DNA of 57,385 bases, taken from an uncultured Ignavibacteriota bacterium. Lineage in GTDB: Bacteria; Bacteroidota; Ignavibacteria; UBA10030; UBA8401. Shown here piece after piece: positions 45,739-52,425 of the stretch; position 1 is the stretch's first letter, and each line of letters opens with the position of its first letter. The DNA lies in the NCBI GenBank assembly GCA_903884005.1, contig CAISDA010000065.1, forward strand, positions 1 to 57,385, read 5' to 3'. The notes beneath the pieces were generated by a model. The model did not search any database, had not been told where the DNA came from, and saw only the letters and a program-made list of their open reading frames with translations. The translations under genes were made by a program, and so were the position numbers.

Positions 45739-47202
45739 ATGTCAGCTCCCAAATATCGATTTCAGATGTATAAAAAATTACAGCAGTCGATGCCGGCCAT
45801 TTATGCCGACGCGAAAAAAGCAGCCGAGTCTCTCAATATCCCAGCAGAATTAAAAGGCGCCTTCGGCCTTACCGGCGCCATTTCGGGCTGTCCCGCTCCG
45901 CTTCGCGACGATATCGAACATGCGATGCAGACCGAGGGAAAGAAGGTCGTGCCGCTTGCGGTGTACGTGGACCAGATCCGCGAGATCGTGAAGGACGTGT
46001 ATGGCGACGGGTACGACGCCTGCCCGATCAACACGTGCGAAGCCGGCCTCTGGGTCTCGTTCGATACGCTCATGACGCCTCCCGCACTTGGCCGCGGCGA
46101 CAATTATCGCACGCGCTACATTGCGCCGCTCGAACGCCACATGCATCATCAGGCGGCATACGGCCGTCCGTTCCCCGCGAAGTATAAGGACATTCTTGCA
46201 GACCGCGGCGTCGCCTCGGGCGAACTCGGGTTTTACGGCAAACGCCAGAATAATTTCGACACCGTCATGGTCCCGCTCGAAGGAGCCGATTATACGGTGC
46301 ACGGCATTAAACCGTGGTCCACTCCGCTGCTGAAGAACGTGAAGGCGAAAGCATCCCTCGCATCCATCGAACAGGCTGCACAGACCAATGCGCATCTGCT
46401 CGGCGGCTTTGCCTCCATCGGCTACGACACGCCGGGATACGGATACGGCGAGAAGGACGAAAACGGAACGCCGCTGCTCTCGAAAGGCATCGCCGCAATC
46501 GCAAAAAAATACAACGTGCCCTACGTCATGGACAATGCATGGGGTTTGCCTTTCGTCGGCACAAACATCAAGAACGTCGGCGCCGATGTCATGATCTATT
46601 CAATGGACAAGGCAACCGGCTCGCCCACCAGCGCACTCATCATCGGCAAGGAAGATGTGATGGTAAACATCCGGCGCGCCATGGGTGTGCACGGCAACCG
46701 CGCGGGCTCGATGTCGTACGGCAAGGCCGCCTATGTCGGATTCGATCCGGGCAAGGAAGCCCTCGCGGGCCAGGTCGCCGCATTGAAAGTGCTGCGCGAC
46801 AATCCCGCCAAGGCGAAGAAGCCGGTGGAAGATCTGTTCGCCGTCGTGACGGCGGAATTCGACAAGATCGACCCGCGCCTCAAACCGTTCTTCAAGATCT
46901 ACAAGAGCTACAACTCGGGTGCGGTCGAAGTGAACTACGAGGACAGCTGGGCGAACGGCAAGATGGGCATTCCCATTTTCTCGATCGAAGACATGTACGC
47001 CAGCACCAACCTCTTCCAGGACGGCTGCGCGCAGATGGGCATCATTCCCACGATCGCCTATGACGGAAACTTCTTCATCTCGCCGGGCCTCGGAACGACG
47101 GATAATCAAGGCAACCTGATCCCGGAACGCATGGCCATGGCGGTGCGCGGTCTCGTGATGCTCGTCGAGATCGTTTCGAAATACGCAGGCATTCTCGACT
47201 AA
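45739..47202 (+). CDS. Fold-type-I PLP-dependent enzyme of unknown reaction
   Basis: A 487-residue enzyme. The PLP pair of fold type I is clear: Asp265 in YVMDNAWGLPFVG and the Schiff-base Lys291 in YSMDKATGSPTSALIIG. An unusual 160-residue N-terminal part carries AISGCPAPLRDDIEHA, CPINTCEAGLW and HMHHQAAYGRPFP, with Cys and His residues that could be functional. The C-terminal part has YKSYNSGAVEVNYEDSW and SPGLGTTDN. It resembles the SelA / aminotransferase V-like branch, but I cannot name the reaction: transamination, beta-elimination, or C-C cleavage of a keto-amino acid are all possible. AAAGGA 7 nt upstream sets the start. Confidence 0.78.
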   Translation: MSAPKYRFQMYKKLQQSMPAIYADAKKAAESLNIPAELKGAFGLTGAISGCPAPLRDDIEHAMQTEGKKVVPLAVYVDQIREIVKDVYGDGYDACPINTCEAGLWVSFDTLMTPPALGRGDNYRTRYIAPLERHMHHQAAYGRPFPAKYKDILADRGVASGELGFYGKRQNNFDTVMVPLEGADYTVHGIKPWSTPLLKNVKAKASLASIEQAAQTNAHLLGGFASIGYDTPGYGYGEKDENGTPLLSKGIAAIAKKYNVPYVMDNAWGLPFVGTNIKNVGADVMIYSMDKATGSPTSALIIGKEDVMVNIRRAMGVHGNRAGSMSYGKAAYVGFDPGKEALAGQVAALKVLRDNPAKAKKPVEDLFAVVTAEFDKIDPRLKPFFKIYKSYNSGAVEVNYEDSWANGKMGIPIFSIEDMYASTNLFQDGCAQMGIIPTIAYDGNFFISPGLGTTDNQGNLIPERMAMAVRGLVMLVEIVSKYAGILD

Positions 47203-47228
47203 GAGGCGTCTGCGATGTGAACGTCGAC

Positions 47229-47271
47229 ACAATGACCGTTACCGCTACCGTCGGTGGCGGTCATTGTTTTT
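47229..47271 (+). terminator. Strong intrinsic terminator or attenuator inside the diamino-acid cluster
   Basis: A 16-bp stem (47229-47244 with 47252-47267, two G-U pairs) closes a 7-nt loop CTACCGT and is followed by TTTT. It lies 27 bp after the PLP enzyme stop and 18 bp before the next start, so it should lower or regulate expression of the downstream aminomutase genes. Confidence 0.85.
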
Positions 47272-47288
47272 CATGGGAGATGAGAACG

Positions 47289-47525
47289 ATGAATACAGCA
47301 ATGAACAGCGTGATGGATGCGATCGATATCGAAACCTATATCGTGTGCGCAACGGCCGCCGAGGGCAAAACGCTTGCGCTTGCGCTCGGCCGCGAAATGA
47401 ATCTCGGCGATGTGGACATCATGTTCGAAGAATTCGACGGCTATGGCATGCGCCTCCGAATGCGGAAATACATCTACCGGCCCGGGGCACGGTACGAGTG
47501 GCTCGCGGCCCGTGTGAAGGCATGA
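47289..47525 (+). CDS. 78-residue protein, possible small subunit of the B12 enzyme
   Basis: The product has DIETYIVCATAAEGKTLALALGR, then MNLGDVDIMFEEFDGYGMRL and a basic MRKYIYRPGARYEWLAARV end. It is soluble, with no signal or membrane helix. GGGAG 9 nt upstream supports the ATG at 47289; earlier start codons at 47217 or 47280 lie before or on the terminator and are unlikely. It is directly upstream of the cobalamin protein. Ornithine 4,5-aminomutase also has a small subunit (OraS) encoded next to the large one, but I see no sequence match, so that role is a guess. Confidence 0.55.
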   Translation: MNTAMNSVMDAIDIETYIVCATAAEGKTLALALGREMNLGDVDIMFEEFDGYGMRLRMRKYIYRPGARYEWLAARVKA

Positions 47526-47554
47526 ACCCGTCATAACGATAAGGAATGGAAACG

Positions 47555-49360
47555 ATGGCAAAAATTCTCTGCGTACCGCTCGATCCGGTGCACGATGTCG
47601 GCATCAAGATCATCAACGGCGAACTCGTCAAACACGGGCACCAGACGCTGCTGCTCCAGCCCGACCTGCCAATGGAGACGATCGTCAAGAAGGCCTCGGA
47701 AGGAGAGTATGACTTCATCATGGTCAGCCGTACGCTAGGGTACGGGGTTGCCGAACTCCTGGCCCGCTTCACCGACCTGCTCGATGCCGCCGGCATCCGC
47801 GAACGCTCGAAGGTCGTGATCGGCGGCAAGCCCGTCACGCCCGAACTTGCGGCCGAACTCGGCTACGACAAAGGCTTCGGCGCCCAGTCGTCCATCGACG
47901 AGATCATCGCCTATGTGGAAGGGCGTGAGCTCCCGAAGGAAGCCGCGGGACTCACGAGAACGAAGAAGGATATTACCGGCGGGTACTCGTATAGATTTTT
48001 CGACGCGGAGGTCGAATCGCTCCTGAACTCGATCTGCGACAAGCTCCTCGCGTGGGCCGAACGCAGAACCTCCCCGGGCGTGGAGCGGATGAAGCTCCGC
48101 GACGCCATGCTGCACACAGCCGATAGTGCGGCGGCGGCGGAATCGCGCGTGCGCTACAACGCCCTCTGCGACGCGGTGATCGTGGATGCGAACCACCACA
48201 ACATCCTGCCCAAGGGAGTGCGCACGGTCTCGAATGAGGAACTGGGTGCGCTCTCGTCGTTTCTCTCGGCCTCCTTGCCATACCAGCCGGTGCGCATTCA
48301 GCACAACGAGAAGCAGCCCGTCGTCTTCAAATTTTTAGGCAGCGGATGCCCGATCATGGACATTACGCACGGCAAGATCTGCGAGCGCTGGGGAATCAAC
48401 GGCTTCCTTATCATCAATCCCTCGTGGGAAGCCCGGTACGAAGGATTGATCGAAGGATGCCTGACGCATGAGAACGACGGCACCATCACATCGCTCGAGA
48501 ACATACGCCTCATGCGCCAAAGCCTCGACGAATCCACACTGCTCACCGTGCGGGCGCATCGGGGACTCAACACGCCCGAGACGGTGCTGCTCGCCGGCGA
48601 GGCCGGAGCAAATCTGTCCAAGATCGATTTGGTCTACGGTTCGCTCGGCGCAGGCACGGACCCTGAGCGCATCGTGGTGGACGGGATCGAAGCGATGAAA
48701 CTCTGCGCGCGCTACAACATGGCGTTCGACATCCCGGGGAACGACGAACTGAGCGGGGTGCCCGCGTGGAAAACGCTCGCCGGCCTGCTCATCAATGTGA
48801 TGCTCGGCAAGAAACTGGGCGCGAAGGCGATACTGAAGCCGCTCTTCTGCTACGGGCCGCACATCGTGCTGAACGGACAGATGAAACAAAATTTCGTGGA
48901 TTACAACTCGGCAAAAATTTATGCGCTACGGCATATCGTGGATTGTCCGATCTGGCCCGGCGAGCCGATCGCATTCATGACGCAGTCCGAGGAACGCATT
49001 CAATCGGCCAATACGACGTCGTATCACGCCGCGCTGGCAGCCACACTCGGCGTGGATGCGATCACCATCGCCTCGACCGACGAAGCATATTCGCGCGGAC
49101 CCATCTGCATCACCTCGCGCATCGATACGATACGCGCAGTGACCGATGCGTTCCGGTTCATGGGCGACGCACAGATCGCTCCGAGCCCGATGGCGGCAGA
49201 GTACACGGACGAACTGTTGACAAAGATCAAGGACGTGCTCCGCGAGGTCGCCGCACTTCCGACACTGCACGAGGCGATCTATGCGGGCCTCCTCGGCAAC
49301 GAGGAAGACGGCGCGTATCCCGGAAAATTCGGCGCCGGTACCGTAACGCTCACCATGTAG
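47555..49360 (+). CDS. Cobalamin-dependent aminomutase-like protein, B12 domain fused in front of a KamD/OraE-like barrel
   Basis: A 601-residue protein. Residues 1-130 are a B12-binding Rossmann domain of the KamE/OraE type: LCVPLDPVHDVG with cobalt-ligand candidate His13, FIMVSRTLGYG, LLDAAGIRERSKVVIGGKPVTP and ELAAELGYDKGFGA. Residues about 230-601 resemble the TIM barrel of lysine 5,6-aminomutase alpha (KamD): PIMDITHG, GTITSLENIRLMRQSLDE, PETVLLAGEAGANLSKIDLV, DPERIVVDGIEAMKL, and a GLLGNEEDGAYPGKFGAG-type end. In OraE the order is barrel then Rossmann, so this is a rearranged fusion. The Lys that holds PLP in KamE (11 residues after the His) is Leu here. AAGGA 9 nt upstream supports the ATG at 47555. 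The stop codon lies in a palindromic repeat. Confidence 0.72.
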   Translation: MAKILCVPLDPVHDVGIKIINGELVKHGHQTLLLQPDLPMETIVKKASEGEYDFIMVSRTLGYGVAELLARFTDLLDAAGIRERSKVVIGGKPVTPELAAELGYDKGFGAQSSIDEIIAYVEGRELPKEAAGLTRTKKDITGGYSYRFFDAEVESLLNSICDKLLAWAERRTSPGVERMKLRDAMLHTADSAAAAESRVRYNALCDAVIVDANHHNILPKGVRTVSNEELGALSSFLSASLPYQPVRIQHNEKQPVVFKFLGSGCPIMDITHGKICERWGINGFLIINPSWEARYEGLIEGCLTHENDGTITSLENIRLMRQSLDESTLLTVRAHRGLNTPETVLLAGEAGANLSKIDLVYGSLGAGTDPERIVVDGIEAMKLCARYNMAFDIPGNDELSGVPAWKTLAGLLINVMLGKKLGAKAILKPLFCYGPHIVLNGQMKQNFVDYNSAKIYALRHIVDCPIWPGEPIAFMTQSEERIQSANTTSYHAALAATLGVDAITIASTDEAYSRGPICITSRIDTIRAVTDAFRFMGDAQIAPSPMAAEYTDELLTKIKDVLREVAALPTLHEAIYAGLLGNEEDGAYPGKFGAGTVTLTM

Positions 49361-49399
49361 GGCGAGATGGTATCTCGCCCCGCACCGCGAAGCGGTGCG
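49360..49399 (+). repeat. Dispersed palindromic repeat, copy 1 (double hairpin)
   Basis: Arms GGGCGAGAT and ATCTCGCCC around GGT (49360-49380) are followed by a second perfect hairpin CGCACCGC-gaa-GCGGTGCG (49381-49399). The last base of the aminomutase stop codon is the first base of the repeat. Near-identical copies occur at 51913 and 56340. Confidence 0.9.
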
Positions 49400-49417
49400 T
49401 GTTTCCAGTCACCAAAG

Positions 49418-50479
49418 ATGCACCTCATGCACATCATCGGAATCGTTGGCACTGCAAAAAATACGGGGAAGACGACGACGCTCGCCGCGCTCATCCGGGA
49501 AGCCGGCCGCAGGCGCGAGCGCATCGGCGTGACCGGCATCGGCTACGACGGGGAGGAGATCGACACCGTCACTGGGCTGCCGAAGCCGCGCTTGCTGCTG
49601 CAGCCGGGCACCATCGTTGCCACTTCTGAACGGTGCCTGCTCACAACCTCCGCCGAATATACCGTGATCAAACGTACGGAGACGCACACCGCGCTCGGGG
49701 CCGTCATTATTGTTGAAATTCTCAAGGCCGGACTCATGGTGCTTGCCGGCCCCAATACGAAGCGGCTGCTTCAAGGCCTCATCGCGGAGCTGGAGGGCAT
49801 GAACCTTGCTGCATTGTTTGTGGACGGTTCGCTCAACCGCATCGCCGCAACGGCCGTTGTGGACACGATGGTCTTCTCGACCGGCGCATCGCGCACCGTC
49901 GACCTTTCGTTCTTAGCCGAAGAAGCGCGCGCGATCATCAGTGTGTTTAAAGGAAAAAATTACGATCTTGCTTCGTCGCCCCTCGGCATCGCTCTGCATG
50001 ACGCCTCGGGCGTGCTCGTGAAGCACCTGGCCATGCGCTCCCTCTTCGATGCGGACGATGCGCGCTCTGCTGTGGAATCGATGACCGTCCCGCCGGCAAG
50101 CATGGTTATACCGAACATGGTGTCGCTTCAGGCGCTTGAGTACATGACCGAGAGGCTCCGGGCACAGCCTCACGCACCTATGGCGATCATTGTCAACGAT
50201 CCGACGATCGCGCTCCTTGCGGGCGAGCCCATCGCAGTGCGGCGGTGGATGGATAGTGCTGCCGGGCATGGGATGTCCATCGGCTACCGCCATGCAATAC
50301 GAGCGGCGGCAATGACCGTCAATCCGTTCTATCCGTGCCAGCACGATCATGCATTTATGCCGGCGTACATCGACAAGGACTCGCTGCTCCATGCGGTGAG
50401 TGCCGCAGTGGACGTTCCAGTCTACAATATCATGGACGAAGGAGCGGCATCGGCGCTCTATGAATTGCTACTCTTATGA
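49418..50479 (+). CDS. P-loop NTPase, possible aminomutase reactivase
   Basis: A 353-residue protein starting with a Walker A loop, GIVGTAKNTGKTTT (Lys18), then GVTGIGYDGEEIDTVTG (a possible switch region), LVLAGPNTKR-like VLAGPNTKRLLQG, LFVDGSLNRIAA (Walker B-like) and a long second half with no known motif. The TAKNTGKTT loop resembles SIMIBI-class GTPases/ATPases that serve metal- or cofactor-dependent enzymes. Directly behind a B12 enzyme, a role in exchanging damaged cobalamin, like KamB/KamC or MutL-type reactivases, is plausible but unproven. The ATG at 49427 is an alternative start; the open frame's earlier ATG at 49367 lies in the repeat and is rejected. Confidence 0.65.
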   Translation: MHLMHIIGIVGTAKNTGKTTTLAALIREAGRRRERIGVTGIGYDGEEIDTVTGLPKPRLLLQPGTIVATSERCLLTTSAEYTVIKRTETHTALGAVIIVEILKAGLMVLAGPNTKRLLQGLIAELEGMNLAALFVDGSLNRIAATAVVDTMVFSTGASRTVDLSFLAEEARAIISVFKGKNYDLASSPLGIALHDASGVLVKHLAMRSLFDADDARSAVESMTVPPASMVIPNMVSLQALEYMTERLRAQPHAPMAIIVNDPTIALLAGEPIAVRRWMDSAAGHGMSIGYRHAIRAAAMTVNPFYPCQHDHAFMPAYIDKDSLLHAVSAAVDVPVYNIMDEGAASALYELLLL

Positions 50480-51327
50480 TCACACTTGAAAATTCGGAAC
50501 TTGGCGTTTCCATCCTTCATCCCGTGGCCGACCGTGCTCGTCTCGGGGCGCGATACTGCGCCGGCGGCTATGTGTATCAGGTGGAGGACAAACAAATGGG
50601 ACCGCTCTTGTCCGGCCCCGAATACCCGCAGGATGTTCCGTCCGTGATCAATGGACAGGGCATGCCCGACGTGTTTCAGTTCACATTTTTTGCAGACCCG
50701 GAAGAATGTCCGCCGAAGAAAATGATCATCGGAGTCGGCGTGCTGGACAATTCCGCGCGACAGAAGGCGTCAGACAGTCATTTCTCGCTTCCCGTATCCG
50801 TAGCATGCGAATGGGATATTAGAACCGCCGCCGATACTGTTTCGATGACGACCCGGCAGGCTCATGGCGGCCGTTCGCTCGAGCTCGCGCGGACGCTCCA
50901 CCTCAGCGAGCGAACGCTCGCATCGACAACAACACTGAAAAACACCGGTGCCGGCGAAATGCCGTTCCGATGGTTCGCTCATCCCTTCTTCCCCCGCATG
51001 GCGAAGAACGAAGCGTGCTCTCCGGGCTTCGCGTATGTGCTTCCCGAATGCGCAGGATTTTTTGTAGACAGGACCGGGGCGATCGGATTGCGCGAATCAT
51101 TCGACTGGAATGCCGGCTGCTTTCAGCTGCTGGAGGGGATAGAAGATGAGCAATTCTGCATTCGGCAGCACCATCCCCTCTGCGGCGTAGTGCACGCGGA
51201 CGGCAACTTTCCGCTTTTCCGCGTGGCGCTGTGGGCAAACCGCAACACATTTTCCATTGAACCGTTCCTGCAGCGCACGCTGCAGCCTGGAGAAGAGTAC
51301 GCATGGACACTCACGTACAGGTTTTAA
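50476..51327 (+). CDS. Aldose-1-epimerase/galactose-mutarotase-like protein
   Basis: A 283-residue beta-sandwich-type protein. FRWFAHPFFPRM supplies the catalytic-type His and FSIEPFLQRTLQPGEEYAW the Glu, in the positions seen in mutarotase-fold proteins; RTLHLSERTLASTTTLKNTGAGEMPF is the usual central strand pattern. The substrate may not be a sugar. It overlaps the P-loop gene by 4 bp (ATGA) and the next gene by 25 bp, so it is cotranscribed with the cluster, though no pathway link is evident. Confidence 0.7.
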   Translation: MITLENSELGVSILHPVADRARLGARYCAGGYVYQVEDKQMGPLLSGPEYPQDVPSVINGQGMPDVFQFTFFADPEECPPKKMIIGVGVLDNSARQKASDSHFSLPVSVACEWDIRTAADTVSMTTRQAHGGRSLELARTLHLSERTLASTTTLKNTGAGEMPFRWFAHPFFPRMAKNEACSPGFAYVLPECAGFFVDRTGAIGLRESFDWNAGCFQLLEGIEDEQFCIRQHHPLCGVVHADGNFPLFRVALWANRNTFSIEPFLQRTLQPGEEYAWTLTYRF

Positions 51328-51800
51328 GTACGCCGGTCTACGACCGTATCGTCGCATTGTTGACCGAACGATCTATCGCCTATCGCGCGGTGCATCACGA
51401 GCCGACAACCACATCGGAACAGTCGGCGCTCGCTCGCGGCGAATCCATTGCCGTTGGAGGCAAGGCGATACTCATGAAAGTGGATGCCGATTTCAGGATC
51501 TTCGTGCTGAGCGCCGCATTGAAGATCGATTCAAAAAAGATCAAGGAGCATTTCGGCGCGAAGAAGATCCGCTTCGCCACTTCCGAAGAGCTTCTGGAGA
51601 AGACCGGCCTCGTTCCGGGTTCCCTTCCGCCGTTCGGCCCTCCGATTTTTGACATTCCTCTCTACGTCGACTCGTCGGTGCTTGCCAATGCGATCGTTGC
51701 GTTCAACGCCGGCTCGCTCACCGATTCGCTCATCATCTCCACCGCTGAGTATGCAGCCGCAGCGGCTCCCGAGGTGTTCGAATTTTCGGTCGCGTCGTGA
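51303..51800 (+). CDS. YbaK/ProX-type aminoacyl-tRNA deacylase
   Basis: A 165-residue protein of the YbaK editing family: IAYRAVHHEPTTTSEQSA, GGKAILMKVDADFRIFVLSA, KIDSKKIKEHFGAKKIRFAT and EKTGLVPGSLPPFG. Such proteins hydrolyse mischarged tRNAs (for example Ala- or Cys-tRNA-Pro). Presence next to an unusual amino-acid pathway could mean clearing of a tRNA mischarged with a pathway amino acid; this is speculation. The 25-bp overlap with the mutarotase-like gene implies coupling. Confidence 0.88.
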   Translation: MDTHVQVLSTPVYDRIVALLTERSIAYRAVHHEPTTTSEQSALARGESIAVGGKAILMKVDADFRIFVLSAALKIDSKKIKEHFGAKKIRFATSEELLEKTGLVPGSLPPFGPPIFDIPLYVDSSVLANAIVAFNAGSLTDSLIISTAEYAAAAAPEVFEFSVAS

Positions 51801-51893
51801 CCCCTCCTCGTACTGCCGGCGCTTGTGCTGATTTGCACATCACTCTGTTTTTGGGTACAATGAATATCACTCTCAAGTAACTACACAAAAACA

Positions 51894-52062
51894 TGCACCG
51901 CTTCGCTCGAGCGGGCGAGATACCATCTCGCCCTACAATGCTGCGTCTGCGAAACTGGCATTTTCATGCGGGGTGGTGAACCCCATATTAATGCACGCTA
52001 CATGCGCACCGATGCAACGGCAGCGAGGTGCTTCGAGAAAAAAATTTGCCGTTGGCGAACAG
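51894..52062 (-). repeat. Dispersed palindromic repeat, copy 2, with long shared flank
   Basis: In the 331-bp gap after the YbaK-like gene the palindrome (51913-51933) occurs in inverted orientation, with a degenerate GC-rich hairpin to its left (CCGCT...AGCGG). 51998-52062 matches, on the minus strand, the sequence in front of copy 3 over about 60 bp (CTGTTCGCCAACGGCAAATT, CTCGCTG, CGTTGCATCGGTGCG). The 64 bp between flank and palindrome are extra relative to copy 3. Nothing else is recognised in this gap. Confidence 0.85.
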
Positions 52063-52131
52063 ACTGTGCTGTTCATTACATGTTCTAGTCCGTGTCCATA
52101 ACAATTTCCTTTCACCACTCCCATATTCCGC

Positions 52132-52365
52132 ATGCGCACCAAAATTGAAATCACCATCGTGCTGCTGCTCCTGGTCATCGTGTTCACGGTGCAAAATTCG
52201 GATCCGGTGTCCGTCACATTATGGTTCTGGAAGATCTCGATCTCCAAAGCACTCCTCATTTTTTCGCTTCTGGCCGTCGGCGTTGTTCTCGGCCTTATCG
52301 TTGGAAGTCTCGCGCCTCGCAAGAAACTGCCGCATCTTCCTCCCGATCATGTGCAGAAGCTGTAA
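52132..52365 (+). CDS. Small LapA/DUF1049-type membrane protein
   Basis: A 77-residue protein with two hydrophobic helices: EITIVLLLLVIVFTVQNSDPVSVTLWFW (the VxQN motif is typical) and ALLIFSLLAVGVVLGLIVGSL, then a short basic, Pro-rich tail. This is the LapA domain found in lipopolysaccharide assembly protein A. No ribosome site is seen. It stands alone between repeat copy 2 and an exported phosphatase. Confidence 0.85.
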   Translation: MRTKIEITIVLLLLVIVFTVQNSDPVSVTLWFWKISISKALLIFSLLAVGVVLGLIVGSLAPRKKLPHLPPDHVQKL

Positions 52366-52425
52366 GTATGCACGGCTGAGCGCTGCACTTTGTCACTCAC
52401 AAGCAAGAATGGATACACGCTTACC

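Noticed and set aside
49367-49417. ATG at 49367 as start of the P-loop protein
   Set aside because: It lies inside the palindromic repeat, which also occurs in two non-coding places.
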